Assembly (NCBI RefSeq): GCF_003313385.1
Contig: NZ_QMHN01000007.1
Coordinates: 153,646 to 217,645, forward strand
Direction: 5' to 3'
DNA from: Pedobacter chitinilyticus
Lineage (GTDB): Bacteria; Bacteroidota; Bacteroidia; Sphingobacteriales; Sphingobacteriaceae
DNA: 64,000 nt
Shown: one piece after another, positions 61,373-64,000 of the stretch
Numbering within the stretch: the stretch's first letter is position 1
Layout: each line of letters opens with the position of its first letter
Notes under the pieces: model-generated
Told to the model about the DNA's origin: nothing
The model's input: only the letters and a program-made list of their open reading frames with translations
The model's database searches: none
Translations under genes and position numbers: made by a program

Positions 61373-62721
61373 TGATGATGGAATGGAAGAAATTGTTGTC
61401 TGCAAAACGTTGGGGACATGAGCAAAAGCAGATTAGGGACACAGACGAAGCCAGATCTCAATTTCAGATTGACTACGACAGACTGATTTTTTCATCGCCT
61501 TTTAGACGCTTGCAAAACAAAACTCAAGTATTCCCGTTACCGGGAAGCGTTTTTGTGCACAACCGTTTAACGCATAGTTTAGAGGTAGCTAGTGTTGGCC
61601 GTTCTTTAGGACGTATATTTTACAACCAAACCAAAAAGGACAATCCAAACATTGATACGGAAGTACCTTTAATGAGCGAAGTGGGCAACATTGTAGCTGC
61701 CGCAGCACTAGCGCACGACTTGGGTAATCCCGCTTTTGGACACTCGGGCGAAGCAGCCATTTCGAGGTATTTTACCAATGGAGAAGGCAAGGTTTATCTA
61801 GACCAACTTACTGAAGAACAAAAAAAGGATTTCACCCATTTTGAGGGTAACGCCAATGCCATTCGCATTTTAACTCACCCCTTCGAAGGAAAAGGCAATG
61901 GTGCTTATGCTTTAACTTATGCTACTTTAGCTGCCATTGGCAAATATCCATGTGAATCCATTCTTGGCCATCAAAAGCCTTTATTGCACCGCAAAAAATA
62001 CGGCTTCTTCCAATCGGAAAAGGAAATTTTCAGGACACTTGCTACTGAACTAGGCATGATTGCCGATAGCGAAAATCCATTGGGATATTTCCGTCATCCG
62101 TTGAGCTTTTTAGTAGAGGCGGCTGATGACATTTGTTATGGTATTATTGACTTGGAAGATGCCCATCGTTTGCAAATTTTAAGCTTTGATGAGGTAAAGA
62201 ATCTGTTGTTGCCGCTTTGTAAAGGTGAAAATTTAGTAGAAAGACTAGAGAATGATTTGGAGGATGATGATGCCAAAGTAAGTTTGTTGAGGGCTAAAGC
62301 CATTAGTACACTGATTTACGAGTGTTCTCACATTTTTTACGAAGAGCAGGAAGCCATTCTTAGCGGTACTTTCAACAAAAGCTTAACCGATTCCATTCCC
62401 GAACAATATTCAGCTGCCTGGCGAGAAATAGAGCGTGTTTCTATTGAGAAGATTTACAATTACCAATCAGTTATACAAAAAGAGGTTTCTGGATACAAGG
62501 TAATGGCAGGTTTGTTAGAAGAGTTTGTGCCTGCTTTGGTACATAATGATACGCACTATTACAAAAAACTAGTCAAGCTCATTCCAAAGCAGTTTCATAC
62601 CGAAAAACAAGACCTTTACTCGAGAGTGCAAAGTGTACTCGATTTTGTATCGGGCATGACCGACTTGTACGCGGTTGATCTTTATGGTAAAATCAAGGGG
62701 ATTTCTTTCCCTTCAATTTAG
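61372..62721 (+). CDS. dgt: dGTP triphosphohydrolase
   Basis: A 449-residue HD-domain enzyme that converts dNTPs, classically dGTP, to nucleoside and triphosphate. The N-terminal SPFRRLQNKTQVFP leads to the metal-binding His in RLTHSLEVASVGRSLGR, and the HD pair is in ALAHDLGNPAFGHSGE. Further family signatures EAADDICYGIIDLEDAHR are present. Three ATGs open the frame; which is used is not clear. It is coupled to the PH-domain gene and ends at a bidirectional terminator. Confidence 0.94.
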   Translation: MMMEWKKLLSAKRWGHEQKQIRDTDEARSQFQIDYDRLIFSSPFRRLQNKTQVFPLPGSVFVHNRLTHSLEVASVGRSLGRIFYNQTKKDNPNIDTEVPLMSEVGNIVAAAALAHDLGNPAFGHSGEAAISRYFTNGEGKVYLDQLTEEQKKDFTHFEGNANAIRILTHPFEGKGNGAYALTYATLAAIGKYPCESILGHQKPLLHRKKYGFFQSEKEIFRTLATELGMIADSENPLGYFRHPLSFLVEAADDICYGIIDLEDAHRLQILSFDEVKNLLLPLCKGENLVERLENDLEDDDAKVSLLRAKAISTLIYECSHIFYEEQEAILSGTFNKSLTDSIPEQYSAAWREIERVSIEKIYNYQSVIQKEVSGYKVMAGLLEEFVPALVHNDTHYYKKLVKLIPKQFHTEKQDLYSRVQSVLDFVSGMTDLYAVDLYGKIKGISFPSI

Positions 62722-62733
62722 TGGGATTACTGC

Positions 62734-62762
62734 TGTTGTGGCTACTAAAAATAGCCACAACA
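62734..62762. terminator. Bidirectional terminator between convergent genes
   Basis: Arms TGTTGTGGCTA (62734-62744) and TAGCCACAACA (62752-62762) are perfect inverted repeats over CTAAAAA. TTTT follows on the plus strand. It lies 2 bp from the stop of the minus-strand flavoenzyme gene and 12 bp past the dGTPase stop. Confidence 0.8.
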
Positions 62763-62764
62763 TT

Positions 62765-63910
62765 TTACCTGATAAAATGCTTCGGAAAATCTCCTACACG
62801 TTCGCAACAAACTTGTTCCATCACCTGTTTTAGCTGATGTTTTAAAACCGCCATAGCATGCTGCCCGCCTTTATTGCCTAAGGCAGCAACGCTATACATG
62901 AATGTTCTGCCTAAAAATGTAAAATCTGCACCAACGGCTAGCGCTCTTGCCACATCTGCACCAGACCTAATGCCGCTATCCATCATTACAGTGAGCTTAT
63001 TTTTAAAAGACAGTAGATTTGCCAAAGATTTTACCGCCGATTCTCCTGCATCAAGCTGTCTGCCTCCATGGTTCGAAACAATCATTCCATCCAGACCCAA
63101 ATCAACCGCCAGCTGGGCGTCTTCACTACTTGCAATCCCTTTAATCACTAATTTCCCTTGCCATTTGTCTCTAATGGTCGCAATTCGATCCCGATTTAAC
63201 CTGCCCGAAAAGGTTTTATTCATAAAGGCCCCGAGTTGCCCCATATCTAACCCTTTTGGCATGTACGGTTTCAGTGTGGCAAATGAAGGTTGACCGTGTA
63301 CCAATGTTTGAAAAGCCCAATTTGGTCGTCCCATTATTTGAAGGATATTTTTTAAAGTCATGCGGGGCGGCATAGCCAAACCGTTGCGGATATCTCTTGG
63401 CCTGAAACCAAAAGAGGGAACATCGGCCAAAATGACCAATACGTCACAGTTTGCTTCTTTTAGTCTACGCAAAATATCATCACGTAATACATCTTCTGCT
63501 GGATGATACAATTGGTACCAGAAATCTCCTTCCGTGATCTTGGCAATATCTTCTATCGCACTCGTTGATACGGTACTTAAGATAAATGGCACATTATGTT
63601 CTTTGGCTGCTTTAGCTAAAATGTTAGGAGAATTTGGCCAAATCAAACCCTGTAAACCTACGGGAGCAACTCCAAACGGTGCTGAGTAAGTTTTACCAAA
63701 TAAAGTCGTACTCATATCAAGTCCGTCATAATCATTTAGATAGAATGGCTTTAATTGTACTTCTCTAAGCTCTGTCGTATTACGATATAAATTTACGTCT
63801 TCGTTACAACCGCCATCTAAATATTCAAATGCAAAATTTGGAATCCTGCTTTTGGCTTTATTACGTAAATCATCTATACCAGGATAATTTTGGCTATATT
63901 CTAAATTCAT
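62765..63910 (-). CDS. FMN-dependent alpha-hydroxy-acid (lactate) oxidising enzyme
   Basis: A 381-residue TIM-barrel flavoenzyme of the L-lactate dehydrogenase/glycolate oxidase family. FMN- and substrate-binding residues are visible: APVGLQGL (82-89), Tyr132-Gln133 in FWYQLY, LADVPSFGFRPRD (161-173), Lys257 in VIKGI and the catalytic His281 in SNHGGRQLD. The substrate is probably L-lactate, but glycolate or another 2-hydroxy acid is possible. Upstream 63911-64000 shows no clear promoter. Confidence 0.92.
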   Translation of the reverse strand: MNLEYSQNYPGIDDLRNKAKSRIPNFAFEYLDGGCNEDVNLYRNTTELREVQLKPFYLNDYDGLDMSTTLFGKTYSAPFGVAPVGLQGLIWPNSPNILAKAAKEHNVPFILSTVSTSAIEDIAKITEGDFWYQLYHPAEDVLRDDILRRLKEANCDVLVILADVPSFGFRPRDIRNGLAMPPRMTLKNILQIMGRPNWAFQTLVHGQPSFATLKPYMPKGLDMGQLGAFMNKTFSGRLNRDRIATIRDKWQGKLVIKGIASSEDAQLAVDLGLDGMIVSNHGGRQLDAGESAVKSLANLLSFKNKLTVMMDSGIRSGADVARALAVGADFTFLGRTFMYSVAALGNKGGQHAMAVLKHQLKQVMEQVCCERVGDFPKHFIR

Positions 63911-64000
63911 CTCGTCGTTTTTTTAGTTGTTTTGAAGGTTTGGCCAGTAAACATGCGTCTGTTAACCATGCAACAACGCTCTATCTAAATGCACATAACC

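Overview
The window looks like chromosomal DNA of a Bacteroidota member of the Sphingobacteriaceae, most likely Pedobacter or a close relative. The basis is gene content and regulatory style, not a database search: a SusC/SusD polysaccharide locus, DUF2807 (GIN) and DUF2490 proteins, a DASH cryptochrome, odhA/odhB/lpdA of Bacteroidota type, several promoters with the phylum's -7 box TAnnTTTG (one with a perfect -33 TTTG at 19 bp), and many small palindromic intergenic repeats. There is no rRNA operon, CRISPR array, prophage or transposase gene.

Layout. 1-890: two intact minus-strand tRNA-Asn(GTT) genes embedded in tRNA-Asn relics whose anticodon arm is replaced by a 16-bp palindrome; a small GIY-YIG nuclease gene runs into one relic, and three more relics form an 80-bp tandem array. 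1032-4944: PfkB sugar kinase, cytochrome b5-like protein, lycopene-cyclase-like membrane protein, ECF sigma factor, murB. 5058-11557: a TetR regulator with a palindromic operator on its promoter, then a complete TolC / adaptor / RND pump operon. 11954-16159: a small coiled-coil exported protein, an ECF sigma factor and a membrane protein in overlapping frames, an MFS transporter and two exported proteins. 16371-30771: a mannan utilisation locus. 31173-42458: serine hydrolase, a 21-bp tandem repeat ORF, lpdA, CocE-type hydrolase, M1 peptidase, transglutaminase-like protein, GIN-domain and DUF2490 proteins. 42955-48476: odhB, odhA and a photolyase/cryptochrome. 48666-63910: housekeeping and envelope genes (Crp-like regulator, AhpD-like protein, rnhB, glycosyltransferases, ABC permease, flippase-like protein, ruvC, TerC, polyprenyl synthase, lipases, dGTPase, lactate-oxidising flavoenzyme).

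How the parts fit. The mannan locus is coherent: a SusC/SusD pair and a TIG-domain surface lipoprotein bind and import oligomannosides, a GH26 mannanase and a CE2 acetylesterase trim the polymer, a sodium-type symporter takes up disaccharide, an AGE-family epimerase turns mannobiose into mannosylglucose, and a GH130 phosphorylase splits that into mannose-1-phosphate and glucose; a divergent AraC regulator probably controls it. OdhA, OdhB and Lpd together make the 2-oxoglutarate dehydrogenase complex, although lpdA lies about 8 kb away from odhB.

Most unusual signals: the GIY-YIG / tRNA-Asn / palindrome array (1-890), the 21-bp repeat ORF (32388-32711), and a copy of the last 12 codons of an ABC permease lying beyond its stop codon with only synonymous differences (52512-52550).
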